64,000 nucleotides of DNA from Ignavibacteriales bacterium (GTDB lineage: Bacteria; Bacteroidota; Ignavibacteria; Ignavibacteriales; Ignavibacteriaceae): assembly GCA_016709765.1 (NCBI GenBank), contig JADJMD010000013.1:62001-126000 (forward strand), read 5' to 3'. The position numbers and the translations under genes were made by a program. Under the pieces are notes generated by a model. It saw nothing but the letters and a program-made list of their open reading frames with translations. It ran no database searches and had not been told where the DNA came from. This document shows positions 25,339-33,532 of the stretch, piece after piece; the stretch's first letter is position 1; the number at the start of each line of letters is the position of its first letter.

Positions 25339-25536
25339 TTATTCAACTTCTGCAGGTGGAATCTTTTCCGCACCATCAAGTTTACCAATCAATTTTTGAG
25401 GATGATGAATTAAAACCGGCAAACAGTTGGAACAAATAAATGTTTGCCTTCCGGAATAAATTAAGTTTACTAGCGGAATATCATTTTCAGAATTGTTGCA
25501 ATTCAAACAATAATTTGTTTTTGGATTTTCGATCAT
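25339..25536 (-). CDS. Small zinc-ribbon protein
   Basis: The 65-residue protein has two Cys pairs, 'NYCLNCNNSE' and 'TFICSNCLPVLIHHP', about 21 residues apart, the arrangement of a zinc ribbon. His residues follow the second pair. It has no membrane segment. The C-terminal tail is Lys/Glu/Pro-rich. It lies 39 bp after the EamA transporter gene on the same strand and probably shares its transcript, with AAGGAAGG before its ATG. The role is unknown; protein or nucleic acid binding are equally possible. Confidence 0.7.
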   Translation of the reverse strand: MIENPKTNYCLNCNNSENDIPLVNLIYSGRQTFICSNCLPVLIHHPQKLIGKLDGAEKIPPAEVE

Positions 25537-25575
25537 ATTTTTTCCTTCCTTTATTATAAATATATGGATGATATT

Positions 25576-26460
25576 TTATCTTAAAAATATTAATGCTACA
25601 CCACCAACAGCAATAACAGCGCCCGTAATTGCTCTCCACGATAATTTTTCTTTATAAATATATTTCACCATAGGCAGCATGATTATTGGCATCGTTGACA
25701 TAAGTGTAGCGGCAATTCCAACTTTGGTATTTTCAATTGCAATTAAGCTAAATGTAATTCCCAAAAATGGTCCCAGAATTGTTCCAATTAAAGTTACCCC
25801 CAAAGCTGATTTATCTTTATTAAAAAGTTTATATGGATTTTTATACTTTTTTAATATCAACATTATTGGAAGAAATATTATAACAGAAGAAAATACACGA
25901 ATGAATGTGGCAACAAAACCTGTTATGTGCCCTTCATTAAATGCAAACTTTGCAAATATTAATCCTCCAGCTTGCCCCATCGCACCGAGTATTCCATAAA
26001 CTATTCCCAGAGTAGTAATTTGATATTTTAAATTTGTATTACGCTCTAGTACAACCAAAGCAATTCCCGAAAGGGTAATCAATATTCCAATAATTCCTAA
26101 ATAAGAAATTGTTTCACTTAAAAATATAAAAGCAAGAATCGCAGAAATTGCTGGTGATAATGCCATCAACAGCATACTTATTCTTGCACCAATCATCTGA
26201 TAACTTTTAAATAGAAAAGTATCGCCAATAACTAAACCAATAACGCCACTTATGATGAGGTTGGTGAATTGTGAATTTGATAAATCAAATCTATAGCCCA
26301 TTATTAAAATTGTTGCGATTAGAAAAACTGAAGCAAATATCATTCTATTGATATTGAGTTGAAGTGATCCGATTTTTTCTGCTGCCGATGAAAAAGCGAG
26401 AGATGTTCCTGACCAAAGAACAGCTGTTAAAAGAGCACTTAATTCACCAAGGTATAACAT
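25576..26460 (-). CDS. EamA/DMT-family transporter
   Basis: The 294-residue membrane protein has ten hydrophobic helices in two similar halves, the layout of drug/metabolite transporters. The halves begin near 'GELSALLTAVLWSGTSLAFS' and 'TLGIVYGILGAMGQAGGLIF'. Each half ends with the typical 'LSPAISAILAFIFLSETISY' and 'TLMSTMPIIMLPMVKYIY' segments, with a conserved Glu and 'GAVIAVGGVALIFLR' at the end. The substrate cannot be read from sequence; family members export amino acids, metabolites or nucleotide sugars. The start is an ATG with no strong ribosome-binding site. Confidence 0.88.
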   Translation of the reverse strand: MLYLGELSALLTAVLWSGTSLAFSSAAEKIGSLQLNINRMIFASVFLIATILIMGYRFDLSNSQFTNLIISGVIGLVIGDTFLFKSYQMIGARISMLLMALSPAISAILAFIFLSETISYLGIIGILITLSGIALVVLERNTNLKYQITTLGIVYGILGAMGQAGGLIFAKFAFNEGHITGFVATFIRVFSSVIIFLPIMLILKKYKNPYKLFNKDKSALGVTLIGTILGPFLGITFSLIAIENTKVGIAATLMSTMPIIMLPMVKYIYKEKLSWRAITGAVIAVGGVALIFLR

Positions 26461-26562
26461 AAAAATATTTTAATAATTGCTGAAGAAATAATTAGCGAAG
26501 ATTTAATGAATGAAGAAGCAAGAACTCTCAAAAAGATCTATTCGGATTTTTTATATTCCTCT

Positions 26563-27033
26563 TTAGAATTTCCAACTATTCTCGTTCAAGAACCCTTCAA
26601 AATTTTTGCAATCAATATTGAAATGGTGGCAGATATTTGGAATTTTAGCAGCGTTTGGTTTATTTTCTTCTTCTGTAATAATACAAGCATCATTGACATA
26701 AGCTTTACTAATCACAAAAGGGTCAGCAAAAAAACCACCAGATAGAATTTTCTTTTTATCCAGATTCTGTTGGAAATGAGTCACTGAATATATCTTTGTT
26801 ACAAAATTCAATTCATCAACATTAGGGTTTGTAAAAAAATCGATATTCTCATTCATAATCCTTTTTTTTTTTCCCCCCCCAAACCTTTGGTTTATTTTAA
26901 TAAAACCCCCAAAAGGGAAAGAATTTTTTGATTTAATCATCTGATCAAATCTTTCCCAAAAACTAGGAAAATTATTTGCATAATAATGATTTAAAATATT
27001 CGATAAAGCATTTGTATCGAAAACATATATCAT
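26563..27033 (-). CDS. DUF4411-type PIN toxin with a disturbed segment
   Basis: The 156-residue frame begins 'MIYVFDTNALSNILNHYY' with PIN Asp6. It ends with the DUF4411 block 'LSGGFFADPFVISKAYVND', where Asp104 is the later metal ligand, then 'ACIITEEENK'. PIN toxins are metal-dependent RNases. The start overlaps the antitoxin stop codon by ATGA. Residues 37-62 do not look like the family. They are coded by stretched homopolymers (11 T and 8 C at 26862-26880). Reading one base over near residue 58 gives 'KDYE', which fits better. Either compensating indels or sequence errors have changed this part, so activity is doubtful. Confidence 0.65.
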   Translation of the reverse strand: MIYVFDTNALSNILNHYYANNFPSFWERFDQMIKSKNSFPFGGFIKINQRFGGGKKKRIMNENIDFFTNPNVDELNFVTKIYSVTHFQQNLDKKKILSGGFFADPFVISKAYVNDACIITEEENKPNAAKIPNICHHFNIDCKNFEGFLNENSWKF

Positions 27034-27893
27034 TTAATAAATCCACCTTCCATGACAATATTTTCAAAGGTTGGAAGCTTTTTAAGCTTAACATTTAAGT
27101 ATTGTGATACCGTATCAAGATTTATTTTATTCTGATAATATTTACCATAAACTAAACTAATATATCTATCCCCTAAATAAGCTTTCTTATTGTTATAATA
27201 ACTTCCGCCCTCCCCTTGATTTCTTTGATTTTGAGCTTCTTCAATCCATTTTTTAGAAAATTCATCATAGTATTTTTTATCTATTATATTTCGTTCCAAG
27301 TATTTTCTTAGAATAACTTCTCGACTAACGGAAAAGTAACTGGCTAGCTGATTAAATCGAGACTCAGAGATAGTTAACTCAATGAATCTCGGGAGGTGCA
27401 AGGATACAGAACCTCGTGCAGTACCTGAAATGTTTGTTAGTATTTCTTCTAAAATCATCCCACAATAAATGGCTTTGAGGCGTTTCGGATTTTTAAAAGC
27501 CTGAACTCTTTTAGGCCCTAAAAACTACCTTGCATTTCACCGTGAATGGATTGAACATCAATGGACATCAAAATTTTCAATTTCATTAGCTCACGAAACT
27601 TGAATTTTAATAGCACGACTAATTAAATCACTTTCAACTGGTTTCTTATTTTCAAATAATTCTTCTAAATAATATTGAAACAGTTTTGCATTCCTATATA
27701 GTTTTACCATACTTGTTGGTAATTCACTTACAACAGTTTCTGGCAAAGTTCTGAATTCGGTTTTTGGATTTTCCTCGTAAGGAATAGTAGGAAAGAAAAA
27801 TACGGCAAGTGGTCTTTTATAAATTTCAATGCATCAGAGTTGGGTTCCGGCAAATTGGTCTCCCAATGCCTTTTTATCTTTAAGATAATACAT
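27030..27893 (-). pseudogene. Broken ImmA/IrrE-family antitoxin
   Basis: Two pieces of one COG2856-type protein are visible in order. The upstream piece (27594-27833, after a TGA at 27836-27834) reads 'YKRPLAVFFFPTIPYEENP' and 'FRTLPETVVSELPTSMVKLY', typical of the segment after the HTH. The downstream piece (open from 27458) reads 'LTISESRFNQLASYFSVSRE' and 'VILRKYLERNIIDKKYYDEF', typical of the C-terminal part. The stretch between them has stops, and no zinc-protease HExxH motif is seen; about 100 residues of the family are missing or replaced. The HTH is also not intact. It overlaps the PIN toxin start, the usual antitoxin-toxin order. Confidence 0.75.
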
Positions 27894-27948
27894 TTTATAA
27901 TTGACTATTCAAAATAAAATTCAACTACGGTTAAAGATAAAATAAAAT

Positions 27949-29331
27949 CTACAAATTAAAATACATTTTGTACTCAAACGGATGCGGCATTGTAACTATA
28001 GAATGAATTTCTTCATTCTTTGTTTTAACCCATTGTTCTAAAAGTTCATCTGTAAATATATTTCCGCGTCTTAAGAAATCATTATCCGCAGCTAAAGCAT
28101 CTAAAGCCTCGGCTAAATTTCTTGGTAAGTAGTGAATGTTTTCTGTATAGCTGCTATCTAGAAAATTCTTATCAATTGGTCCAAAACCTTCTTTAACCGG
28201 ATCAATTTTATTTACAACGCCATCAATCCCAGCAAGAAGCATTGCAACTGTGCATAGATATGGATTTGCAGTTGCGTCTGGCGGGCGATATTCAAATCGT
28301 GTTTCATCAGGATTTGAAACATACTTTGGAATTCTGATTGCACTTGCACGATTACCCTGTCCATATGTTAAAGCTACAGGTGCTTCAAATCCTGGGACTA
28401 ATCTTTTGTATGAATTTGTGCTTGGATTTGTAAATGCAGAAAGTGCCGGACCGTGCTTTAACATTCCTCCAATAAAATATCTTCCAAGTTCATTAACATT
28501 TCCATATTCACCTTTTTTGTAAAAGGCATTTTTTCCATTCTTAGTAAGATATAAATGCAAATGCATTCCATTGCCCGCTTGCTGATACATTGGTTTAGGC
28601 ATAAATGTAACATACAACCCCTTTTGCTTTGCAAAGTTGAACAGAACATATTTTGCTGTAATTATATTATCGGCCGTAGTTAATAAATCACTAAAGTAAG
28701 TTTCGATTTCCTGCTGTCCTCTTTCACCAACTTCGTGATGATGATATTTTACGTTTATTCCTTGAGCCTTTAATAGCTTACAAGCTTCATCACGAAAATC
28801 ATCATACTCATCAAACGGGTTTGCTGCGTGATATGCTTTTTTATAAAACTCTTCAGCATGTTCAACTCGATAATATGATGATGCAGTACGAGTATCGTAT
28901 TCTACTTTTGAAAATATGTAGAACTCAAATTCCGGTCCCCATAAAGATTTGTCAGCACCTGTAGTTTTCTTTAATAAAGCTTCAGCTTTCTTTGCAAGAT
29001 ATCTTCCATCCTGGTTAAACGGACTTCTCTTTTCATCCGTTAAAACAATGTGAGAATAAAAACTTAATGTGGGTGCATCTCTAAAAGGATCAATCTTCGC
29101 AGTTGCTAAATCCGGAATCATAATCATATCACTGTTTTCAACTTTTAAAAATCCATAACTTGATCCATCAAATCCAACTCCTTCGCTCATAAGTTTTTCA
29201 AGTATGTTTGGATAAACCGGCAGTGATATGTGATGAAGTCTTCCTGTAAGATCAATCGCTTTTAAATCTATAACTTCAATTTTATTTTTTTTGATAATTG
29301 ATTTACAATTTTCAATATAATTATTTTTCAT
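27949..29331 (-). CDS. glnA: Glutamine synthetase, type I
   Basis: The 460-residue enzyme forms glutamine from glutamate, ammonia and ATP. 'SLWGPEFEFYIF' carries the metal-binding Glu pair. 'HHHEVGERGQQEIE' and 'NGMHLHLYLTKNGKNAF' are the ATP and metal motifs. 'FTNPSTNSYKRLVPGFEAPV' and 'NRASAIRIP' bind glutamate, and 'RFEYRPPDATANPYL' completes the site. The usual adenylylation loop with Tyr in 'NLYDLPPE' is not seen, so GlnE control is unlikely (inference). The family's length is about 440-470. It stands next to the decayed toxin-antitoxin locus and upstream of eno by coordinate, but each has its own transcript ends. Confidence 0.95.
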   Translation of the reverse strand: MKNNYIENCKSIIKKNKIEVIDLKAIDLTGRLHHISLPVYPNILEKLMSEGVGFDGSSYGFLKVENSDMIMIPDLATAKIDPFRDAPTLSFYSHIVLTDEKRSPFNQDGRYLAKKAEALLKKTTGADKSLWGPEFEFYIFSKVEYDTRTASSYYRVEHAEEFYKKAYHAANPFDEYDDFRDEACKLLKAQGINVKYHHHEVGERGQQEIETYFSDLLTTADNIITAKYVLFNFAKQKGLYVTFMPKPMYQQAGNGMHLHLYLTKNGKNAFYKKGEYGNVNELGRYFIGGMLKHGPALSAFTNPSTNSYKRLVPGFEAPVALTYGQGNRASAIRIPKYVSNPDETRFEYRPPDATANPYLCTVAMLLAGIDGVVNKIDPVKEGFGPIDKNFLDSSYTENIHYLPRNLAEALDALAADNDFLRRGNIFTDELLEQWVKTKNEEIHSIVTMPHPFEYKMYFNL

Positions 29332-29370
29332 TTTAATCTCTTTGCTGTTAAATTTTTCAATCTGATTAGA

Positions 29371-29402
29371 GACAAAAATGCCCGACTGAAAATCAATCGG
29401 GC
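29371..29402 (-). terminator. Intrinsic terminator of eno
   Basis: Read on the minus strand, GCCCGATTG and CAGTCGGGC form a nine-pair stem with a five-base loop, followed by ATTTTTG. It begins 11 bp past the enolase stop codon. The GC-rich stem stands out against the local AT-rich background. Confidence 0.92.
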
Positions 29403-29412
29403 TGTAATTTAA

Positions 29413-30708
29413 TTAACCATTATAATTTAATGCTGAAACACCAGGGAAAATACCTGTTGTGTCAAGTTCCTCTTCAATTCTTAAAAGCTGATTATATTTT
29501 GCAATACGATCTGTTCTTGAAGCAGAACCAGTTTTAATTTGACCGGCATTTGTTGCAACCGCAATATCTGCAATTGTTGTGTCTTCGGTTTCACCACTGC
29601 GATGACTTATGACACTTGTGTAACCATTTATTTTTGCTAGTTCAATTGCATCAAGTGTTTCTGTTAATGTTCCTATTTGATTTACTTTTATAAGTATTGA
29701 GTTTGCAACTCCAAGATCAATTCCTTTTGCTAAACGATTAGTATTTGTTACAAATAAATCATCGCCAACAAGCTGAATTTTACCGCCAAGTTTTTCTGTC
29801 ATCAATTTCCAACCATCCCAATCATCTTCAGCTAATCCATCTTCTATAGAAACAATCGGATATTGTTTTGCCCAACCTGCCCAGTAATCAACCATTTTCT
29901 CGATAGGAATTAATTGGTTTGGTGCTGATTTGAAAAGATGATAAGCATTTTTTTCTTTGATGAAGAATTCACTTGCAGCAGGATCAAGTGCGATACCGAT
30001 ATCGGTTCCAACTTTATAACCTGCCTTTTCGATAGCTTCTAATATTACTTCAATAGCTTCTTCATTTGATTTTAGATTTGGAGCAAATCCGCCTTCATCG
30101 CCAACTGCTGTGTTGTAACCCTTTTTGGTAAGAACAGATTTTAAAGCGTGAAAAGTTTCTGCACCCATTCTTAGTGCCTCTTTAAAACTTGGAGCTCCAA
30201 ATGGCATAACCATAAATTCCTGAAAGTCAACATTATTATCAGCGTGTTTACCGCCGTTAAGAATATTCATCATAGGAACAGGAAGAGTACGAGCATTTAC
30301 TCCGCCGATATAACGATAAAGTGGTAATCCAAAAAACTCTGCAGAAGCTTTTGCGCAAGCAAGTGAAACACCTAACATTGCATTTGCACCAAGATTTCCT
30401 TTGTTATCAGTCCCATCTAACTCAATTAACATATTATCAATTTCAACTTGTTCAGTCGCATCAAAGTCTATAAGCTCATCAGCAATTTTTTCGTTAACAT
30501 TTTCAACAGCTTTAAGAACACCTTTACCGTTGTAACGATTCTTATCACCATCACGTAATTCACATGCCTCGTGCTCACCTGTGGAAGCACCGCTTGGCAC
30601 CGCGGCTCTACCCATTACTCCACCTTCAAGATAAACGTCAACTTCTAAAGTTGGGTTACCTCTTGAATCTAAAATTTCTCGTCCAAATACATCAACTATT
30701 GTTGTCAT
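29413..30708 (-). CDS. eno: Enolase
   Basis: The 431-residue glycolytic enzyme converts 2-phosphoglycerate to phosphoenolpyruvate. 'GREILDSRGNPTLEVDVYL' and 'PSGASTGEHEACELRDGD' are the N-terminal blocks. 'GDEGGFAPNL' and 'IVSIEDGLAEDDWDGW' hold magnesium ligands, and 'LIKVNQIGTLTETLDAI' contains the catalytic Lys. 'SHRSGETEDTTIADIAV' is the family signature. The length is standard. The start codon has AGGAGTTAGATA before it. It has a strong terminator and no operon partner. Confidence 0.98.
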   Translation of the reverse strand: MTTIVDVFGREILDSRGNPTLEVDVYLEGGVMGRAAVPSGASTGEHEACELRDGDKNRYNGKGVLKAVENVNEKIADELIDFDATEQVEIDNMLIELDGTDNKGNLGANAMLGVSLACAKASAEFFGLPLYRYIGGVNARTLPVPMMNILNGGKHADNNVDFQEFMVMPFGAPSFKEALRMGAETFHALKSVLTKKGYNTAVGDEGGFAPNLKSNEEAIEVILEAIEKAGYKVGTDIGIALDPAASEFFIKEKNAYHLFKSAPNQLIPIEKMVDYWAGWAKQYPIVSIEDGLAEDDWDGWKLMTEKLGGKIQLVGDDLFVTNTNRLAKGIDLGVANSILIKVNQIGTLTETLDAIELAKINGYTSVISHRSGETEDTTIADIAVATNAGQIKTGSASRTDRIAKYNQLLRIEEELDTTGIFPGVSALNYNG

Positions 30709-30931
30709 TATCTAACTCCTAATTTTTCTAAATGTAATTCAAAGTTTGTTTTAATTTACTATTCAAAATTAGCTAAATGACGGTTAGAAGTGAAATTGTT
30801 ATATTAAAATTAAGCGTAAAATCGACTATTAATATTATTTCTATCAACTTTTTCTAAAAATTTTGCCCTGTGTTTTTAATATCAAAACAAACTATCTTGC
30901 CTATAAAATTTTAACAAACATTATATTAATA

Positions 30932-33058
30932 TTGCACTACGATACGCTTATATTACTGATCCAAATTGCCGGATTGCTTCTGATTGCAAGACTAATGGGT
31001 GAAATTGCACAACGACTCGGGCAGCCCGCTGTAGTGGGAGAAATCTTTGCAGGAATTCTGTTAGGTCCAACTTTACTTGGCAACATACCAATCATTGCTG
31101 AATATATAATTCCGACAGAATCAGGCAAAAATTATTTAACAATCATAAGCATGTTCGGGGCAATGTTTCTGCTTTTTATTGCAGGGATGGAAACTGATCT
31201 AAAATTAATTAAGCATCATTCTAAAAAAGCAATTAAGATTGCCGCAACAGCATTGTCAGTTTCATTTATAAGTTTGTTTTTATACAGTCTCACAATTCCA
31301 GATAACCTTCTCGTAAATGCAAATGACCGATATGTATTTGCAGCTTTTTTAGCTATTACAATTTCCGTTTCAGCTATTTCTGTAATCGCAAAGGTATTAA
31401 TTGATTTAAATCTGATAAGAAGAGACTTTGGTCAATTATTTGTTGCAATAGGAATGATTGATGAAGCTATCGTTTGGATTTTAGTCTCAATCTTTATCGG
31501 TTTTGTTGGCGGATTTACTGCGAGCGTTAGTGGTGTAGTTTTCTCGTTTGCAAAAGTAATTTTATTCATAATTCTTGGATTTGTAATCGGAAAGTTTATA
31601 ATAAAGAATATTATAACTTTTATGCAAAATAAAATAAAATTAACGTATAAGTTTTTAACTCTGGTTATGGTGGCCATTTTCGTTTATGGTGCAATTGCTA
31701 CTGCGCTTGGTTTGGAGGCAGTGTTAGGAGCTTTCGTGGCTGGTATCGTATTCGGACAAATACCCTATTTATCTGATGAAACAATAGACAGGCTTGAAAG
31801 TATAACTTTCGCAATATTTGCTCCAATATTTTTTGCATCTGCCGGATTGCAGGTAAACATACTTGAGTTCACTGATCCTACTATTCTTATTTTGAGTGTT
31901 ATATTAATGCTGATAGCATTTTCATCCAAAGCTATTGGTGGATATGTTGGGGCTAGATATTTTGCAAAAAGTGATCACTGGACTTCTGTGCTGTTTGCAG
32001 TTGGAACCAATACTCGAGGGACAATACAAATAATTGTTGCAACAATCGGTTTAACTATTGGATTAATAACTAAAGATATTTTTTCAATAATAATTTTGAT
32101 TTCTATTATTTCATCAATTATCGCTCCGATTTTTATAAAACTGATAATCAAAAAAGTTGAACCAAACACGGAAGAAATTCAAAGGATTAAGCAGGAAGAA
32201 ATTTATGCAGGAAGTATTTTATCTAAAGTAAATCGAGTATTGCTGCCTGTAAGAGTAAGAACCAATTTCAATATCAAATCTGCAAAATCAATCGAGACAA
32301 ACATTCTAGAAGCAATTGGATCAAAAAAAGTACTTAGCGTTACTTTATTTACTATCACAAGTGAAGAGGAAAAATCAGCAGCTCAAACTTTTTTAGATGG
32401 AATTGCAAGCACATTTAAAGTAGCAGAGGTAAATAAAAAAATTATTATTGCTAATAATGCTCTTGAAAAGATTATTGAGGAATCCAAAAAAGATTATGAT
32501 TTATTAGTAATTGGGGCAACAGAAAAACAAACTAATCCCCAAATGGTTTTTAATAGTTTTATAGATAATCTTATCCGGTTTTCTCCTTGCCCATCTTTAA
32601 TAGTACAAGGGCATGCTCTTATTGGCGAAAATAAGTTTAAAAGAATACTCGTGCCTACAGATGGTTCAAAAGCCTCTAAACGTGCGGCTGAAGTTGCTTT
32701 TTCAATTGCAACAAAAAGTGATGAAGTTCATATCCTAAGAGTAATTGAAGAAAAAGTTACATTCGATAATTTTGAAGCAAAGGATCATCTTGTTGATAGG
32801 CAATTCAGTTATGCTCAGGAGATTGTAATGGAATTAAAAGGAATAGGTGAATCACTTTCCGTAAATACTTTTACAAGACTTGAACTTGGTGTTAATCCTG
32901 AAACAGTTATTCTTAATATCGCGAAAGAAAACAAGTTTGATCTTGTAATACTAGGTTCGGATGTAAGGCCTGGTTCAGACAGATTATATCTTGGTCCGCG
33001 CGTTGAAAAAATACTTGCAAACTGTACCTGCCCAGTAATTGTAGTAAACTCATTCTAA
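30932..33058 (+). CDS. CPA2-type cation/proton antiporter with C-terminal UspA domains
   Basis: The protein of about 708 residues has a 12-13 helix CPA2 exchanger domain over residues 1-400. Marks include 'QPAVVGEIFAGILLGPTLLG', 'FIAGMETDLKLIKHH' and the ion-binding region 'LFVAIGMIDEAIVWIL'. The cytoplasmic tail holds two UspA-type nucleotide-binding domains. The first is diverged ('VNRVLLPVRVRTNFNIKSAK'); the second is clear ('KRILVPTDGSKASKRAAEVA' and 'VILGSDVRPGSDRLYLGPR'). The tail may sense ATP or stress and gate transport (inference). The start is uncertain: TTG at 30932 puts the first helix at the N-terminus, while TTG at 30863 adds 23 residues. Neither has a clear ribosome-binding site. 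Confidence 0.88.
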   Translation: MHYDTLILLIQIAGLLLIARLMGEIAQRLGQPAVVGEIFAGILLGPTLLGNIPIIAEYIIPTESGKNYLTIISMFGAMFLLFIAGMETDLKLIKHHSKKAIKIAATALSVSFISLFLYSLTIPDNLLVNANDRYVFAAFLAITISVSAISVIAKVLIDLNLIRRDFGQLFVAIGMIDEAIVWILVSIFIGFVGGFTASVSGVVFSFAKVILFIILGFVIGKFIIKNIITFMQNKIKLTYKFLTLVMVAIFVYGAIATALGLEAVLGAFVAGIVFGQIPYLSDETIDRLESITFAIFAPIFFASAGLQVNILEFTDPTILILSVILMLIAFSSKAIGGYVGARYFAKSDHWTSVLFAVGTNTRGTIQIIVATIGLTIGLITKDIFSIIILISIISSIIAPIFIKLIIKKVEPNTEEIQRIKQEEIYAGSILSKVNRVLLPVRVRTNFNIKSAKSIETNILEAIGSKKVLSVTLFTITSEEEKSAAQTFLDGIASTFKVAEVNKKIIIANNALEKIIEESKKDYDLLVIGATEKQTNPQMVFNSFIDNLIRFSPCPSLIVQGHALIGENKFKRILVPTDGSKASKRAAEVAFSIATKSDEVHILRVIEEKVTFDNFEAKDHLVDRQFSYAQEIVMELKGIGESLSVNTFTRLELGVNPETVILNIAKENKFDLVILGSDVRPGSDRLYLGPRVEKILANCTCPVIVVNSF

Positions 33059-33117
33059 TAGAATCTGAATCTATTATTGTTTTTTCTTATCTAACCTTAA
33101 AATTTTTAAAAGGTTTT

Positions 33118-33423
33118 ATGGAAGCAAAAGAAATTTTTAATAAAGCAGAAAATTCTAAGTACTTAATCATTGCAGAAGATCAGCTACAATCAGTTTTAAA
33201 TAATTCCGAAATAACTAGAGTTGAAGACACACATCTTTCTGATTTTATTAGATTGATAAAATTTGAAGAAAAATTATTTGTACAAGAAACAACATCCAAA
33301 AATGAAATCATAATAAGGAAAGTTAATTCAATTGAAGATGCCGATAGTTTTATTAAAGAAAGATTAGATTTTTATGAGCGTAAATGGGATGGCTGCGGTT
33401 GTAAGATTGATTATTATGAGTGA
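33118..33423 (+). CDS. Small acidic protein of unknown function
   Basis: The 101-residue protein is not recognised. It is soluble and charged ('MEAKEIFNKAENSKYLIIAE', 'VQETTSKNEIIIRKVNSIED') and ends with a Cys pair in 'KWDGCGCKIDYYE'. AAAGG precedes the ATG. It lies 59 bp after the antiporter on the same strand and could share its transcript, but nothing in the sequence shows a common task. Confidence 0.7.
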   Translation: MEAKEIFNKAENSKYLIIAEDQLQSVLNNSEITRVEDTHLSDFIRLIKFEEKLFVQETTSKNEIIIRKVNSIEDADSFIKERLDFYERKWDGCGCKIDYYE

Positions 33424-33433
33424 TCATTTTTCG

Positions 33434-33525
33434 TATGTCCTCACGAATTCCAGAGGGATGAAGTGAGCTGCCAAGTTTTTAGAACAGATTACTTCTCACG
33501 ATCGAATCGGGATCGCAATGATAAA
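33434..33525. repeat. Possible degraded intergenic repeat
   Basis: The stretch between the small acidic gene and prfC is richer in GC than its neighbours, with 'GAATTCCAGAGGGATGAAG' and 'CGAATCGGGATCGCAATGAT'. Sequences ending in GCAATGA are frequent in intergenic repeats of this bacterial group. It has only one copy in this window, so the call is tentative. It lies between convergent genes. Confidence 0.35.
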
Positions 33526-33532
33526 TCAGGGG

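Noticed and set aside
26506..26745. Plus-strand 79-codon frame near the toxin
   Set aside because: Antisense to the DUF4411 C-terminal block, which has clear family residues.
27459..27600. Possible HExxH-like 'LHEVLY' reading in a shifted frame of the antitoxin remnant
   Set aside because: It needs a frameshift, lacks the second His and its surroundings do not match the protease domain.
33434..33525. Third copy of the MITE-like family
   Set aside because: It lacks the AGGCTGTCT ends and the ATTCCGAA hairpin, so it is listed only as a possible different repeat.
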